Shown piece after piece: positions 1 to 9,204 of a stretch of 26,443 bases of DNA (its first letter is position 1; each line of letters begins with the position of its first letter). The notes below the pieces were generated by a model. It did not search any database and was not told where the DNA came from. It saw only the letters and a program-made list of their open reading frames with translations. Source of the DNA: Marinilabiliaceae bacterium (GTDB lineage Bacteria > Bacteroidota > Bacteroidia > Bacteroidales > Marinilabiliaceae). Position numbers and translations under genes: made by a program. The stretch lies in assembly GCA_027010905.1 (NCBI GenBank), contig JALVBA010000177.1, positions 1-26,443 on the forward strand, written 5' to 3'.

Positions 1-23
1 CCCTCATATATTGCACCTTATTC

Positions 24-197
24 GGCCTTTTTCAGATTGTGCTTGTAGTGTGATTGAAGATTTAGGGAGATTGGATAGCTCCGAAGGTATGAGAAGATCA
101 TCCAACCGAACTTAATCTATAATTATATGGAAAGTGCAATCTGAAATAAGCCTTGATTTTTTTGCCTGTCCCGCACAGCGGGGTATCAAGACAAAAA
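24..197 (+). ncRNA. Candidate structured RNA, copy 1
   Basis: This intergenic element has a second copy at 17371-17542. GGC (24-26) can pair with GCC (150-152). After a 3x3 internal loop, bases 30-44 pair with 132-146 over 15 bp, including two G-U pairs. The apical 87 nt (45-131) are about 86% identical to the other copy and of exactly equal length. Inside them GATTT/AATCT, TTGGAT/ATCCAA and CTC/GAG can form further helices. A T-run (157-163) follows, then a GC hairpin (170-174 with 178-182) and ATCAAG (185-190), which complements CTTGAT (152-157). The helix changes between copies are compensatory, which supports an RNA on the plus strand. The family and function are not recognised. A mobile palindromic repeat is the main alternative. 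Confidence 0.6.
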
Positions 198-461
198 TGA
201 AAGGCGCATAAAAGTGATGTCTGAATAAGTTATTAATAAATATTCATATTCAGAAAAATGTATTTGCAAAGAGAAAAACTAAACCCAGCACCTCAAAATA
301 ATATTTAGCCGTGATTAGTGAACTGATTTATAAAAACATTTCATATTTTCGCAGTTTGATATTGATTGGGTATGTAACATCATACAAACGTATGGTGGAG
401 TGATACAGATGCATGTTGAGAGATATGGGTATATCTCTAACAAAATTAAAAAATTATAACG
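198..461 (+). other. Leader region upstream of leuS, no gene
   Basis: AT-rich stretch between RNA candidate copy 1 and leuS. I see no plausible ORF. TGTATTTG at 259-266 is one base away from the Bacteroidota -7 consensus TAnnTTTG but has no matching -33 TTTG at the right distance. A short inverted repeat, CATAC/GTATG, lies near 381-394. Nothing resembling a T-box was recognised. Confidence 0.4.
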
Positions 462-3269
462 ATGGAATACGATTTCAAAGATATTGAGCAGAAATGGCAA
501 AAAATCTGGAAAGAGAATAAAATATACAAAGTAGATATCGACACCAAACGTCCAAAGTTTTACGTACTGGACATGTTCCCCTACCCTTCAGGTGCCGGAC
601 TGCATGTAGGTCATCCCTTAGGCTATATCGCATCTGATATCTACAGCCGTTACAAACGTTCAAACGGATTCAATGTTCTGCATCCAATGGGGTATGATGC
701 CTTTGGACTTCCTGCCGAACAGTATGCAATACAAACAGGACAGCACCCGGCTGTAACAACCGAGAACAACATTAAACGATATCGTGAACAGTTAGATAAG
801 ATAGGCTTCTCATACGATTGGGATCGTGAGTTCAGGACTTCTGACCCTGAGTATTACAAATGGACACAGTGGGCATTTCAGCAGATGTTCAACTCCTACT
901 ACTGTAATCAGGCAGAGCAGGCTCGACCAATTTCTGAACTTGAAGATGTTTTTTCTCATACAGGCAGTGCCGGGCTCGACCTGGCCTGCACTGAGAAGTT
1001 AGAGTTTTCTGCCGAAGAGTGGAACTCAAAATCGCATGCAAATCAGCAGGGCATTTTACTAAACTACAGGCTGGCCTATCTGGCCGATGCAATGGTTAAC
1101 TGGTGCCCTGCCCTCGGTACAGTGTTGGCCAATGATGAGATAAAAGAAGGATTCTCTGTGCGAGGAGGTCATCCTGTTGAACAGAAAGTTATGCGCCAGT
1201 GGCTGCTTAGAGTTTCAGCTTACGCAAAACGTCTGCTCGACGGACTGGATAGTGTTGAGTGGACCGATTCGTTAAAGGAGATACAGCGGAACTGGATAGG
1301 CCGTTCCGAAGGTGCCAACATGATTTTCAAAGTGGCTGACTCTGACATTGAGATGGAGATCTTTACCACGAGAGCCGATACTATTTTCGGAGTTACCTTT
1401 ATGGTTCTGGCTCCCGAGAGTGAGCTGGTTGAGCAGCTTACCACCAAAGAGTACAAAGCAGGTGTTGAGACCTATATTGAAGAGACAAAGAAACGTACCG
1501 AGAGAGAACGGATAAGTGATGTTAAAAAGGTTACCGGAGTCTTCACTGGTTCGTATGCCGTTAACCCGTTAACCAACGAGAATATTCCGGTTTGGGTAAG
1601 TGATTATGTTTTGGCCGGATACGGTACCGGGGCAATCATGGCTGTTCCTGGTCACGACACCCGCGACTTTGCTTTTGCACGTCAGTTTAACCTACCCATC
1701 ATTCAGGTTGTTGTACCTGAGGGTGAGGAACCAAGTGATATCTCAACGTGGAGTGACTCTAAAGACTCAAAGGCCGGATATATGATTAACTCAGGCTTTT
1801 TAGACGGATTAACAGTGCCGGAAGCGATTGCCAAAACAAAAGAGTATATCGAAGAGAAAGGGTTAGGCGAAGTGACCGTTAACTACCGTTTGCGCGATGC
1901 CATCTTTAGTCGTCAGCGATATTGGGGCGAACCGTTCCCTGTCTACTACAAGGACGGATTACCATACATGCTTGACGAGTCTAAACTACCCTTAGAACTT
2001 CCGGAGGTTGATAAATATCTGCCTACCGAAGATGGAGCACCACCACTGGGGCGTGCGAAAAACTGGGTTACCGAAGAGGGTTATCCGTTAGAGCTTAACA
2101 CAATGCCCGGATTTGCCGGCTCTTCAGCATACTCTGTAAGATATATGGATTCGCGCAACAACAACGCACTTGTGAGTAGAGAGGCTAACGAATACTGGCA
2201 GGATGTAGATCTTTACATTGGTGGTACCGAACATGCCACAGGTCACCTGATATATTCGCGCTACTGGAACAAGTTTTTGTACGACATTGGTGAGATTGTG
2301 AAAGATGAACCATTCAGGAAACTGATAAATCAGGGGATGATTCAAGGGCGGTCAAACTTTGTATATCGCATAAAAGATACCGGCAACTTTGTGTCGCTGA
2401 ACCTTAAAGATGATTACGACGTAACACCTATCCATGTTGATGTGAACATCGTTCACAACGACATTTTGGATCTGGATGCATTCCGCAACTGGAACCCTGA
2501 ATACAAGGATGCTGAATTCATTCTTGAAGAGCTGCCTGACGGCAAAGAAGGTGGAAAGTATGTTTGTGGTTGGGCTGTAGAGAAGATGTCGAAGTCGATG
2601 TACAATGTTGTTAATCCTGACAATATCATCGAGCAGTACGGTGCTGACACATTACGTCTGTATGAGATGTTTCTGGGACCTCTGGAACAGTCGAAACCAT
2701 GGGACACAAAAGGTATCGACGGGGTGCATAAATTTTTACGTAAAACAACGAAACTATTTTTCGACAGAGACGATGCTCTAATTGTGACTGATGAAAAAGC
2801 CACTCCTGATGAGATGAGAACTCTTCACCGGACAATTAAAAAGATAACAGGCGATATCGAGCGATTCTCCTTTAACACCTGCGTGAGTGCATTTATGATT
2901 TGCGTGAATGAGCTGACAGAACAGAAGTGTCACAAAAGAGAGGTATTGGAGCCATTGATTGCTTTGCTTGCGCCTTTTGCGCCTCACCTGAGCGAAGAGC
3001 TTTGGGAGTCGTTAGGGCACTCTACCACAGTGTGTGATGCAGTGTGGCCAAAATGGGAGGAGAAATTCCTTATCGAATCTACCATAACTTATCCCGTTTC
3101 GTTTAACGGAAAGATGAGATTCAAGATTGACCTTCCTGCCGACCTTGACAAAAATACTATTGAGGAGAGGATACTTGCAGACGAACAGGCTACAAAATGG
3201 ATTGAAGGAAAAACAGTACGTAAGGTGATAGTTGTACCAAAGAAGATTGTGAACGTGGTGGTGGGGTAA
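462..3269 (+). CDS. leuS: Leucyl-tRNA synthetase
   Basis: Cytoplasmic class I aminoacyl-tRNA synthetase that attaches leucine to tRNA-Leu with ATP. The HIGH signature is HVGH at residues 48-51, in the context PYPSGAGLHVGHPLGY. The KMSKS loop is intact at residues 708-712. Between them lies the CP1 editing domain, with the GTGAIMAVPGHDTRD segment typical of LeuRS. The C-terminal anticodon-binding domain contains the LLAPFAPHLSEELWE block. The protein is 935 aa, longer than the E. coli enzyme (860 aa), as is usual for Bacteroidota LeuRS. The start at 462 begins MEYDFKDIEQKWQKIW, the normal LeuRS N-terminus. It stands alone or leads a plus-strand group with yitT. The stop codon is embedded in a large inverted repeat. 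Confidence 0.97.
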   Translation: MEYDFKDIEQKWQKIWKENKIYKVDIDTKRPKFYVLDMFPYPSGAGLHVGHPLGYIASDIYSRYKRSNGFNVLHPMGYDAFGLPAEQYAIQTGQHPAVTTENNIKRYREQLDKIGFSYDWDREFRTSDPEYYKWTQWAFQQMFNSYYCNQAEQARPISELEDVFSHTGSAGLDLACTEKLEFSAEEWNSKSHANQQGILLNYRLAYLADAMVNWCPALGTVLANDEIKEGFSVRGGHPVEQKVMRQWLLRVSAYAKRLLDGLDSVEWTDSLKEIQRNWIGRSEGANMIFKVADSDIEMEIFTTRADTIFGVTFMVLAPESELVEQLTTKEYKAGVETYIEETKKRTERERISDVKKVTGVFTGSYAVNPLTNENIPVWVSDYVLAGYGTGAIMAVPGHDTRDFAFARQFNLPIIQVVVPEGEEPSDISTWSDSKDSKAGYMINSGFLDGLTVPEAIAKTKEYIEEKGLGEVTVNYRLRDAIFSRQRYWGEPFPVYYKDGLPYMLDESKLPLELPEVDKYLPTEDGAPPLGRAKNWVTEEGYPLELNTMPGFAGSSAYSVRYMDSRNNNALVSREANEYWQDVDLYIGGTEHATGHLIYSRYWNKFLYDIGEIVKDEPFRKLINQGMIQGRSNFVYRIKDTGNFVSLNLKDDYDVTPIHVDVNIVHNDILDLDAFRNWNPEYKDAEFILEELPDGKEGGKYVCGWAVEKMSKSMYNVVNPDNIIEQYGADTLRLYEMFLGPLEQSKPWDTKGIDGVHKFLRKTTKLFFDRDDALIVTDEKATPDEMRTLHRTIKKITGDIERFSFNTCVSAFMICVNELTEQKCHKREVLEPLIALLAPFAPHLSEELWESLGHSTTVCDAVWPKWEEKFLIESTITYPVSFNGKMRFKIDLPADLDKNTIEERILADEQATKWIEGKTVRKVIVVPKKIVNVVVG

Positions 3270-3325
3270 AAACGGCCCAGTAGGGACAAACGGCCGTTTG
3301 TCCCTACTGGGCCGTTTGTCCCCAC
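3261..3325. repeat. Perfect 46-bp palindrome with outer extension
   Basis: Bases 3271-3293 are the exact reverse complement of 3294-3316, giving 23-bp arms with no spacer. An outer GTGGGG (3261-3266) pairs with CCCCAC (3320-3325), so the full structure includes the leuS stop codon. There is no T-run after it, so it is not a classical intrinsic terminator, although it would form a very stable hairpin in the mRNA. The GTAGGGACAAACGG/CCGTTTGTCCCTAC core looks like a dispersed palindromic repeat of the kind found between genes in Bacteroidota. Confidence 0.85.
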
Positions 3326-3360
3326 AATAGATCAACATATCATAAAATCAAAACACAAAA

Positions 3361-4263
3361 ATGAATCAGACGAACCCAAAAAACCCTGCGAAAACCCTCC
3401 CCCTAAGCGGGAGCCGAAGGGGGCAACTGTTCCTCTCCTACCTGATGATGGCCATAGGATTGGGCATTGGTGCTTTGGGGTGGACTGCTTTTCTGATTCC
3501 TGCAAAAATTGTGGGGGGCGGATTAACGGGTATTGCCACTGTCCTCTACTTTGTTCTTGGTTGGGATGTAGGTTTGACAACATTAATAATTAATGGTTTT
3601 CTTTTAGTTGCCGCAATAAAGATACTGGGAGCATCGTTTGGTGTGCGTACCATTGTTGCAGCAGTTATACTTTCAGGTTTCTTAGCTCTGTTTCAACCTA
3701 TGTTTACCACTCCAATAATGCATGAAACAATGATGAATGCTATTGTTGGGGGTGTATTGGCAGGCATAGGCTCAGGCATTGTGTTTATCAATGGTGGCAG
3801 TACCGGGGGAACGGATATTATTGCAATGATTATCAATAAGTATAAAAACATAAGTCTGGGAAAATTGCTTCTTAGTATAGATGTAGTAATCATATCCTCC
3901 TCGTACTTTATATTTCAGTCACTCGAAACAATGGTTTACGGGTATATGACCATGGCAATTTTAGCATACACCGTTGATCTGGTGTTATCGGGAAATAGTC
4001 AGACCGTTCAATTTTTTATCATCTCCAAGATGCCCGAAGAGATTAAAAAGCTCGTTATCCATGAGGCCGACAGAGGTATGACAATACTCAACGGCCATGG
4101 AGGCTATTCGGGCGAAGAGATAAAAGTATTGATGGTAATTGCCCACAAGAACCAATCCTCTAAAATATTCAGGATTGTAAAAAGAGTAGACCCCGATGCA
4201 TTTATTACTATGGGTAATGTTATGGGAGTTTACGGTAAAGGTTTTGACAGAATTAAAATTTAG
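3361..4263 (+). CDS. YitT family membrane protein (DUF161/DUF2179)
   Basis: Integral membrane protein of 300 aa. About five or six hydrophobic helices lie between residues 25 and 205, with glycine-rich family blocks such as KIVGGGLTGIATVLY and INGGSTGGTDIIA. A soluble C-terminal DUF2179 domain follows (about residues 215-300), ending ITMGNVMGVYGKGFD. The transport substrate of the family is not established. The M23 peptidase gene starts 4 bases after the stop, so the two are probably co-transcribed. The first ~20 residues (TNPKNPAKTLPLSGSRRGQ) do not look like the family. They are encoded by a stretch containing CCCCCT (3399-3404) and AGGGGG (3418-3423), which resembles an intergenic palindrome. 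The native start may instead be the Met-Met at 3445-3450. Confidence 0.88.
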   Translation: MNQTNPKNPAKTLPLSGSRRGQLFLSYLMMAIGLGIGALGWTAFLIPAKIVGGGLTGIATVLYFVLGWDVGLTTLIINGFLLVAAIKILGASFGVRTIVAAVILSGFLALFQPMFTTPIMHETMMNAIVGGVLAGIGSGIVFINGGSTGGTDIIAMIINKYKNISLGKLLLSIDVVIISSSYFIFQSLETMVYGYMTMAILAYTVDLVLSGNSQTVQFFIISKMPEEIKKLVIHEADRGMTILNGHGGYSGEEIKVLMVIAHKNQSSKIFRIVKRVDPDAFITMGNVMGVYGKGFDRIKI

Positions 4264-4267
4264 AAAG

Positions 4268-5554
4268 ATGAAAAGAAAATATATTATAATAGCTCTGATT
4301 GCAGCATTAGCTGCCGGATTGATTGTTTTTTTAGTTAAAAACAGGCATCTGGCTTCACCTGTTACTAATGAAACAATTGACACTCTCGAGGTAGTAGAGA
4401 TTCCTGAACCTGAACTGTTGTACGGCTTAGCTGTAGACTCGTTCTACATCGAACAGTACAAAGTAAAGAGAAACCAGTATCTGGCCGATGTACTCACAAA
4501 AAATGGTCTGGATTATTCGGATGTATACAAAATTGCAAATAAGGCAAAGCCGATTTTTGATGTCAGAAAATTTAAAAGAGGTAACCTCTACACCATCTTC
4601 TTTACCAAGGATAGTCTGAAGACACTTCAAAGCTTTGTTTATGAGATTGACAATACTGAATACATGGTGGCTGACTTGAGAGACTCCATAAATGTTTACC
4701 GCGACAAGAAGGATGTTGTTACTGTAAAAAAAACTGCCAGTGGAGTAATCACTTCATCTTTATGGAACACAATAAAAGATGAAAATATCACCCCAATGCT
4801 TGCCGTTGAGCTCTCCGATATCTTTGCCTGGACTGTAGATTTCTTTGGTATCGAGAAGGGAGACTATTTTAAAGCTATCTACGATGAGGAATTTGTTGAT
4901 TCTGTTTCGATAAATATTACCAAAGTGTATGCTGCACTGTTTCACCACAGGGGAGATGACTATTACGCATTCTATTTTGAGCAGGATAGTGCATGGAACT
5001 TTTTTGACGAAGAAGGAAATAGTCTGCGCAAAGCTTTCCTGAAAGCTCCTTTGAAATTTTCCAGAGTCAGCAGTCGTTTTTCAAACCATCGTTACCATCC
5101 TGTTCTGAAAATCTATCGGCCACACCATGGCGTTGATTATGCCGCTCCCGAAGGTACTCCGGTTTATGCATTAGGAGATGGAAGGATAGTGGCAAAAGGG
5201 TATCAGAAACGTGGAGGTGGAAATTATCTGAAGATAAAGCATAATAGTGTCTATACAACGTCGTACATGCACATGAGAGGATATGCTAAAGGAATGGCTA
5301 AAGGTGTGCGTGTCAAGCAAGGTCAGCTGATAGGTTTCGTTGGTCACACGGGTCTGGCAACAGGACCACATCTTGACTTTCGCGTGTATAAACAGGGGCA
5401 TCCGGTAGACCCTCTTAAAGTAAAAGCACCTCCGGTAGAGCCTGTTAAACCCGAAAACTCAGCATCGTTTAAAGAGTTTATCCAACCGTTAAAGGCTGAG
5501 TTGGATAGTATTCCTTTAGGCTCAAATAAAGATGATTCTCACCTGTTAAAGTGA
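4268..5554 (+). CDS. M23 family metallopeptidase (LytM domain), membrane-anchored
   Basis: Probable cell-wall endopeptidase or murein hydrolase regulator of 428 aa. The N-terminus (MKRKYIIIALIAALAAGLI) is a signal anchor facing the periplasm. A middle region resembles the LysM/OapA-like part of Bacteroidota peptidases. The C-terminal M23 domain has the HxxxD motif at H286-D290 (HHGVD), followed by VYALGDGRIVAKGY. The second motif reads GPHLDF, so the usual HxH is H368-L-D370, with Asp where the third zinc ligand is normally His. I chose the start at 4268 because it begins the signal anchor directly and follows the yitT stop by 4 bases. An upstream in-frame ATG at 4196 would add an unlikely tail overlapping yitT. 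Confidence 0.9.
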   Translation: MKRKYIIIALIAALAAGLIVFLVKNRHLASPVTNETIDTLEVVEIPEPELLYGLAVDSFYIEQYKVKRNQYLADVLTKNGLDYSDVYKIANKAKPIFDVRKFKRGNLYTIFFTKDSLKTLQSFVYEIDNTEYMVADLRDSINVYRDKKDVVTVKKTASGVITSSLWNTIKDENITPMLAVELSDIFAWTVDFFGIEKGDYFKAIYDEEFVDSVSINITKVYAALFHHRGDDYYAFYFEQDSAWNFFDEEGNSLRKAFLKAPLKFSRVSSRFSNHRYHPVLKIYRPHHGVDYAAPEGTPVYALGDGRIVAKGYQKRGGGNYLKIKHNSVYTTSYMHMRGYAKGMAKGVRVKQGQLIGFVGHTGLATGPHLDFRVYKQGHPVDPLKVKAPPVEPVKPENSASFKEFIQPLKAELDSIPLGSNKDDSHLLK

Positions 5555-5602
5555 AATCCATTGTAAGTTCTTTAAAATATGGCATTTTGTTTATTTGAAC
5601 AG

Positions 5603-7903
5603 TTAGAATTTAACTGTGTAGCTTATTGATGGCATAAAAGGAAATAATGTGTATTTGTAAAGTTTAAACTTACTGTCTTCTATTCGGATGACTGTATAAA
5701 AAGTATTTAAGTTGTTGTAAACATTGTAAATACCAAGATATAAAACACGTTCAGTTTTGCCTCTCATTTTACTCCGTGAATAACCAATATCTAACCTATG
5801 GTATGGTTCTGTACGGAAATTATTTAAACTTGAATAATAATGAGGGTGTGCAAAGCCCAATACATCTTCTTGAATTGCAGGATACCATTGTGTTGGCACG
5901 GTAATCGGTGTGCCTGAATTGAATACCCATGTTATTGCAATTTTTTTTGATTTTGAGAAATTGTATGCGAAATAGGTACTTAACTCGTGTCTTCTGTCAT
6001 ATTTAAACGGAAATTCGCGACCTCTGTTTAATGCATTGAAGGTTCGCATATTCTTTGACAAGGTGTATGCAATGGAGTAAGTGATTTTACCTCTGTTTTT
6101 ACTTGCTAACATCTCTAAGCCATTCATCCGACCTGTTCCTCCTGACTCAACCATCTTATCCCAATTTGATGCATCATTTAATGATAGTGTGGGATTAAAG
6201 ACCACGAGATTATTCCAGATTTTATGAAATACTTCAATACTAAAGGAGTATTTGTCAGGAGTGAAAATTGCACCAAGTGATACCTGCTCAGCTGATTTGG
6301 GAGGTAGAACGCTTGAGCTGGGTATCCATAACTCTGAAGAGATACCGCCATTTGCTCCTGAAAGTAGGTGGATATATTGATTGTTATATGAATACCCCGC
6401 ATTTAAGTGCATGTTGTGTAATATGGAGTAAGTTAAAGATATCTTAGGATCAAAACTAAAACTGTCTATGTGTGGCCAAAACACAAACCGTAAACCCGGG
6501 GTGAAGGTAAGCCTTGGTGTTATGTCCCACCGGAAATCGGAGTAAGCATAGAGCTCCGGGACCATACTAGATACATTAAATTCTTCACGTTCCGTCTCCT
6601 TGCCATCTTCTGAATATATACTACTTACTATGGGTTTAAAATTATGCATATTAATACCTACCCCTATATAAAGATTTGTTTTTGTGTTTATTATTTTAAA
6701 CTGATTTTGAAGTGAGTAATCGTTAATGCTAGAACGAAAAACTGTTTCATCTTCAAGCGTTCCATTCTTAATGATTGATTTATTGGCATTAAAAAAGCGA
6801 TTAATAGTAAAATTTGTTTCGTTAAATATGTTGTTGTTAAACAGATAGTTCCACTTAATACTAAATACCCTGTTGCCCCAATTAATTTTGCTTTTTGTTG
6901 TGTTTTTACTTTCGCTCATACCATCGGAAATCATGCCTTTTTGACGAAAATAGAGCTTGTCCCTTCCGAAATAGATTAATGCAGTAATTTTACTTTTGAT
7001 GTTAAATGTGTGTGTTAATTTTGTGGTAGCATCATAAAATGTGTAGGCAAATGTTTCGTCTCCGTTTGTGGTCATAAGACTAAAGGGACGAGTTAGCAAA
7101 TCAATGTTGCATCTGCGTAACGAAATTAGATATTTGGTTTTTTGTGATTTATTTACCGGGCCTTCCATATAAACTTTACTTGCCAATAAGCCTAACATGA
7201 ATTCACCTTTCTTTTTCGAAGCATCACCATCTTTTAACTTTACATCAATGGCCGATGATAATCGACCTCCGAAACGAGCCGGAATAACACCTTTATAAAT
7301 ATTTATATCCTTTACTATATTTACGTCAAAAACCGACATAAAACCCCCAATGTGGTTAACGTAATACAATGGAACATCATCCAGCAGGTACAAATTCTCA
7401 TCTTTCTCGCCCCCTCTTACATATAGGTCGCTGGTGCCTTCTCTTCCGGCTTGTATGCCGGGTAACATTTGTATAGCTTTTAGTACATCAGGCTCTCCGG
7501 TTAAGCTGGGGATTGATTTTATCCTGCTAATGGGCATGTTTATTACGTCCGCTCGTTTATTTACGGGCGCAGTAACAGTAACATCTGACAGGGATAATCC
7601 GGGGGTAAGCAATAGTTGTAGTGTAGTATCGTTATTTAATGTGATTTTTAATGCTTCGGTTTTGTATCCCACATAAGAGCTTAAGATTTGAATCGCTTTA
7701 CCGGTTTCTGCATTAATACAAAAAAAACCATTTTTATCGCTGGCTATACCGCGCGAACCTTTTATAACAACCGATGCCCCAATTAGAGGTTCCAATGTAT
7801 TTTTATCCAAAACATAGCCACACACCCGGCTTGTTTGAGCCCAAAGTGCAACACTTGTTAATAACATAAAAAACAGAGTTGTAACTCTAAAAATATAGTG
7901 CAT
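5603..7903 (-). CDS. TonB-dependent outer-membrane receptor with carboxypeptidase-regulatory-like domain
   Basis: Outer-membrane barrel of 766 aa that imports a ligand using TonB energy; the substrate is unknown. The signal peptide covers residues 1-22 (cleavage after ALWA). A carboxypeptidase-D-regulatory-like domain follows (about 24-105, GYVLDKNTLEPLIGASVVIKG). The plug has the blocks GEPDVLKAIQMLPGIQ and LYVRGGEKDENLYLLDDVPLYY. The rest is a beta-barrel ending in an aromatic C-terminal strand (SISYTVKF). It is the last gene of a minus-strand trio: the DUF4249 lipoprotein gene ends 15 bases upstream. TonB receptors of this short type followed or preceded by DUF4249 proteins are a recurrent pair in Bacteroidota. 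They differ from SusC/SusD systems, and no SusD-like gene is present here. Confidence 0.93.
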   Translation of the reverse strand: MHYIFRVTTLFFMLLTSVALWAQTSRVCGYVLDKNTLEPLIGASVVIKGSRGIASDKNGFFCINAETGKAIQILSSYVGYKTEALKITLNNDTTLQLLLTPGLSLSDVTVTAPVNKRADVINMPISRIKSIPSLTGEPDVLKAIQMLPGIQAGREGTSDLYVRGGEKDENLYLLDDVPLYYVNHIGGFMSVFDVNIVKDINIYKGVIPARFGGRLSSAIDVKLKDGDASKKKGEFMLGLLASKVYMEGPVNKSQKTKYLISLRRCNIDLLTRPFSLMTTNGDETFAYTFYDATTKLTHTFNIKSKITALIYFGRDKLYFRQKGMISDGMSESKNTTKSKINWGNRVFSIKWNYLFNNNIFNETNFTINRFFNANKSIIKNGTLEDETVFRSSINDYSLQNQFKIINTKTNLYIGVGINMHNFKPIVSSIYSEDGKETEREEFNVSSMVPELYAYSDFRWDITPRLTFTPGLRFVFWPHIDSFSFDPKISLTYSILHNMHLNAGYSYNNQYIHLLSGANGGISSELWIPSSSVLPPKSAEQVSLGAIFTPDKYSFSIEVFHKIWNNLVVFNPTLSLNDASNWDKMVESGGTGRMNGLEMLASKNRGKITYSIAYTLSKNMRTFNALNRGREFPFKYDRRHELSTYFAYNFSKSKKIAITWVFNSGTPITVPTQWYPAIQEDVLGFAHPHYYSSLNNFRTEPYHRLDIGYSRSKMRGKTERVLYLGIYNVYNNLNTFYTVIRIEDSKFKLYKYTLFPFMPSISYTVKF

Positions 7904-7918
7904 AGTTATTTTGGTTGA

Positions 7919-8806
7919 TTAATCTTGTTGTATTGCTCGAATACTTGTTTCTGCATAGGTTGCAAAAGCTCCTAAGCCATTTTTTACATTCGAATACAAT
8001 TCTGTTGGAAGTGGCTTAAACAGTAAGTCAATTGGCCGATCATCGAGTATAAGTACATTTTGATTATAAAGATGTGCTTCTAAACTTTTAAAATAGTCGT
8101 AATATACTCTACTAACATTGCGGAGCTTTATTGTAGGAATTGTAGATACATATGCTGCATATATAGATACCCGGAGTGTTTTGTCCTTAAATAACTCATC
8201 GCTGAAAAGCACCTTACTACCGGCATCATCATTATGGTTATAAGAAACTGCCGGATGGTTAATAATAAGGGCTCCATTACCAACAACCAATACTTCATAA
8301 TAGTTATCAGTTTTTGGTTCATCTGTAAACTCAATGTAAATCTTGTTGTATTTCAGTTCATATTCGTCAGTAAAAGAATATTGGCTATAATAATCAGCTT
8401 TCGTAATGGCTATTGGTTTAGGTATTAAATCTGAAGCACTCATACTTACATTATTTAATGTATCTATTATGTTAATTTTATACTCAACACCGGAGGAGGG
8501 ATAATAGGAGAAACGATAAACACTATCCTCAACAAGCGTAGCTTCATCAACCTTTTTGTTGCCCTCATACAAGCAAACATTCAGGTTTTTTATAACAGCA
8601 AATTCTGTATTGCTATTGTTAAGGCTTTGTGTTTTATATACATAAACATCTAACAAGTTACCGGCTTTAAATAAACTATTAAGAACATACTGTTTATCTT
8701 CTGTGTAGTCATTAAAGTTGAGTTCCTTTGTACATGATAGTGTTAATAAAAGACCTGCTAGGCCAAAACTCAGGCAGGTCTTTTTGATTAAATTTATTAT
8801 CCTCAT
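7919..8806 (-). CDS. DUF4249 family lipoprotein
   Basis: Predicted lipoprotein of 295 aa with a hydrophobic leader ending in LLLTLSC (Cys at about residue 25, followed by TKEL). The body is beta-rich with the DUF4249 pattern: a short N-terminal NSLFKAGNLLDVYVYKTQS segment, then IKNLNVCLYEGNKKVDEATLVED and YKINIIDTLNN. These proteins are usually encoded beside a TonB-dependent receptor and are thought to be its surface or periplasmic partner, but their ligand is unknown. It lies 2 bases after the upstream small lipoprotein gene and 15 bases before the receptor gene, so the three form one operon. Confidence 0.85.
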   Translation of the reverse strand: MRIINLIKKTCLSFGLAGLLLTLSCTKELNFNDYTEDKQYVLNSLFKAGNLLDVYVYKTQSLNNSNTEFAVIKNLNVCLYEGNKKVDEATLVEDSVYRFSYYPSSGVEYKINIIDTLNNVSMSASDLIPKPIAITKADYYSQYSFTDEYELKYNKIYIEFTDEPKTDNYYEVLVVGNGALIINHPAVSYNHNDDAGSKVLFSDELFKDKTLRVSIYAAYVSTIPTIKLRNVSRVYYDYFKSLEAHLYNQNVLILDDRPIDLLFKPLPTELYSNVKNGLGAFATYAETSIRAIQQD

Positions 8807-8808
8807 AT

Positions 8809-9204
8809 TTACAAGGTTAAAACAGCTTTTATATAAACATGCCCTCTTGCTTCCCAGTATAAATCTGTAATTGAAACATCATTAATCTTTACTTTTGTGC
8901 CATTAATATTATACCATATCAGCCATGTAGAATCATATGAACTTAAACTACCGGTGATAATGGATGGACTAATATGAATATGACTGAACCTCCAATGTTT
9001 TGTGCCTGAAGAGGGATAATGTGCACTAAAATACTCCCAGTGCGTACTCATATTTGGGTCTTCATATCTAAGGTTTCCACTCCAATTCCCTTTTATATAC
9101 ATATCTGTTGTATTTAACTTCTGTTTGCTACAAGAGTTAAGTATTGCCATTGCTATTAATACAACACAAAAACTAACTCTGCATTTATTATATATTCTTT
9201 TCAT
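8809..9204 (-). CDS. Small hypothetical lipoprotein
   Basis: Protein of 131 aa, first gene of the lipoprotein-DUF4249-TonB receptor operon. The leader ends in a good lipobox, LNSC at about residues 22-25. The mature part is rich in Trp, Tyr and His (WSGNLRYEDPNMSTHWEY, HWRFSHIHISP) and probably folds as a small beta-sandwich. I do not recognise the family. Its position, 2 bases upstream of the DUF4249 gene, suggests a third component of the same uptake system, perhaps a surface binding protein. This role is inferred from context only. Confidence 0.75.
   Translation of the reverse strand: MKRIYNKCRVSFCVVLIAMAILNSCSKQKLNTTDMYIKGNWSGNLRYEDPNMSTHWEYFSAHYPSSGTKHWRFSHIHISPSIITGSLSSYDSTWLIWYNINGTKVKINDVSITDLYWEARGHVYIKAVLTL

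Noticed and set aside
24..197. T-box, SAM, TPP, cobalamin or glycine riboswitch upstream of leuS
   Set aside because: None of the conserved core sequences I know for these classes is present, and the second copy does not precede a related gene.
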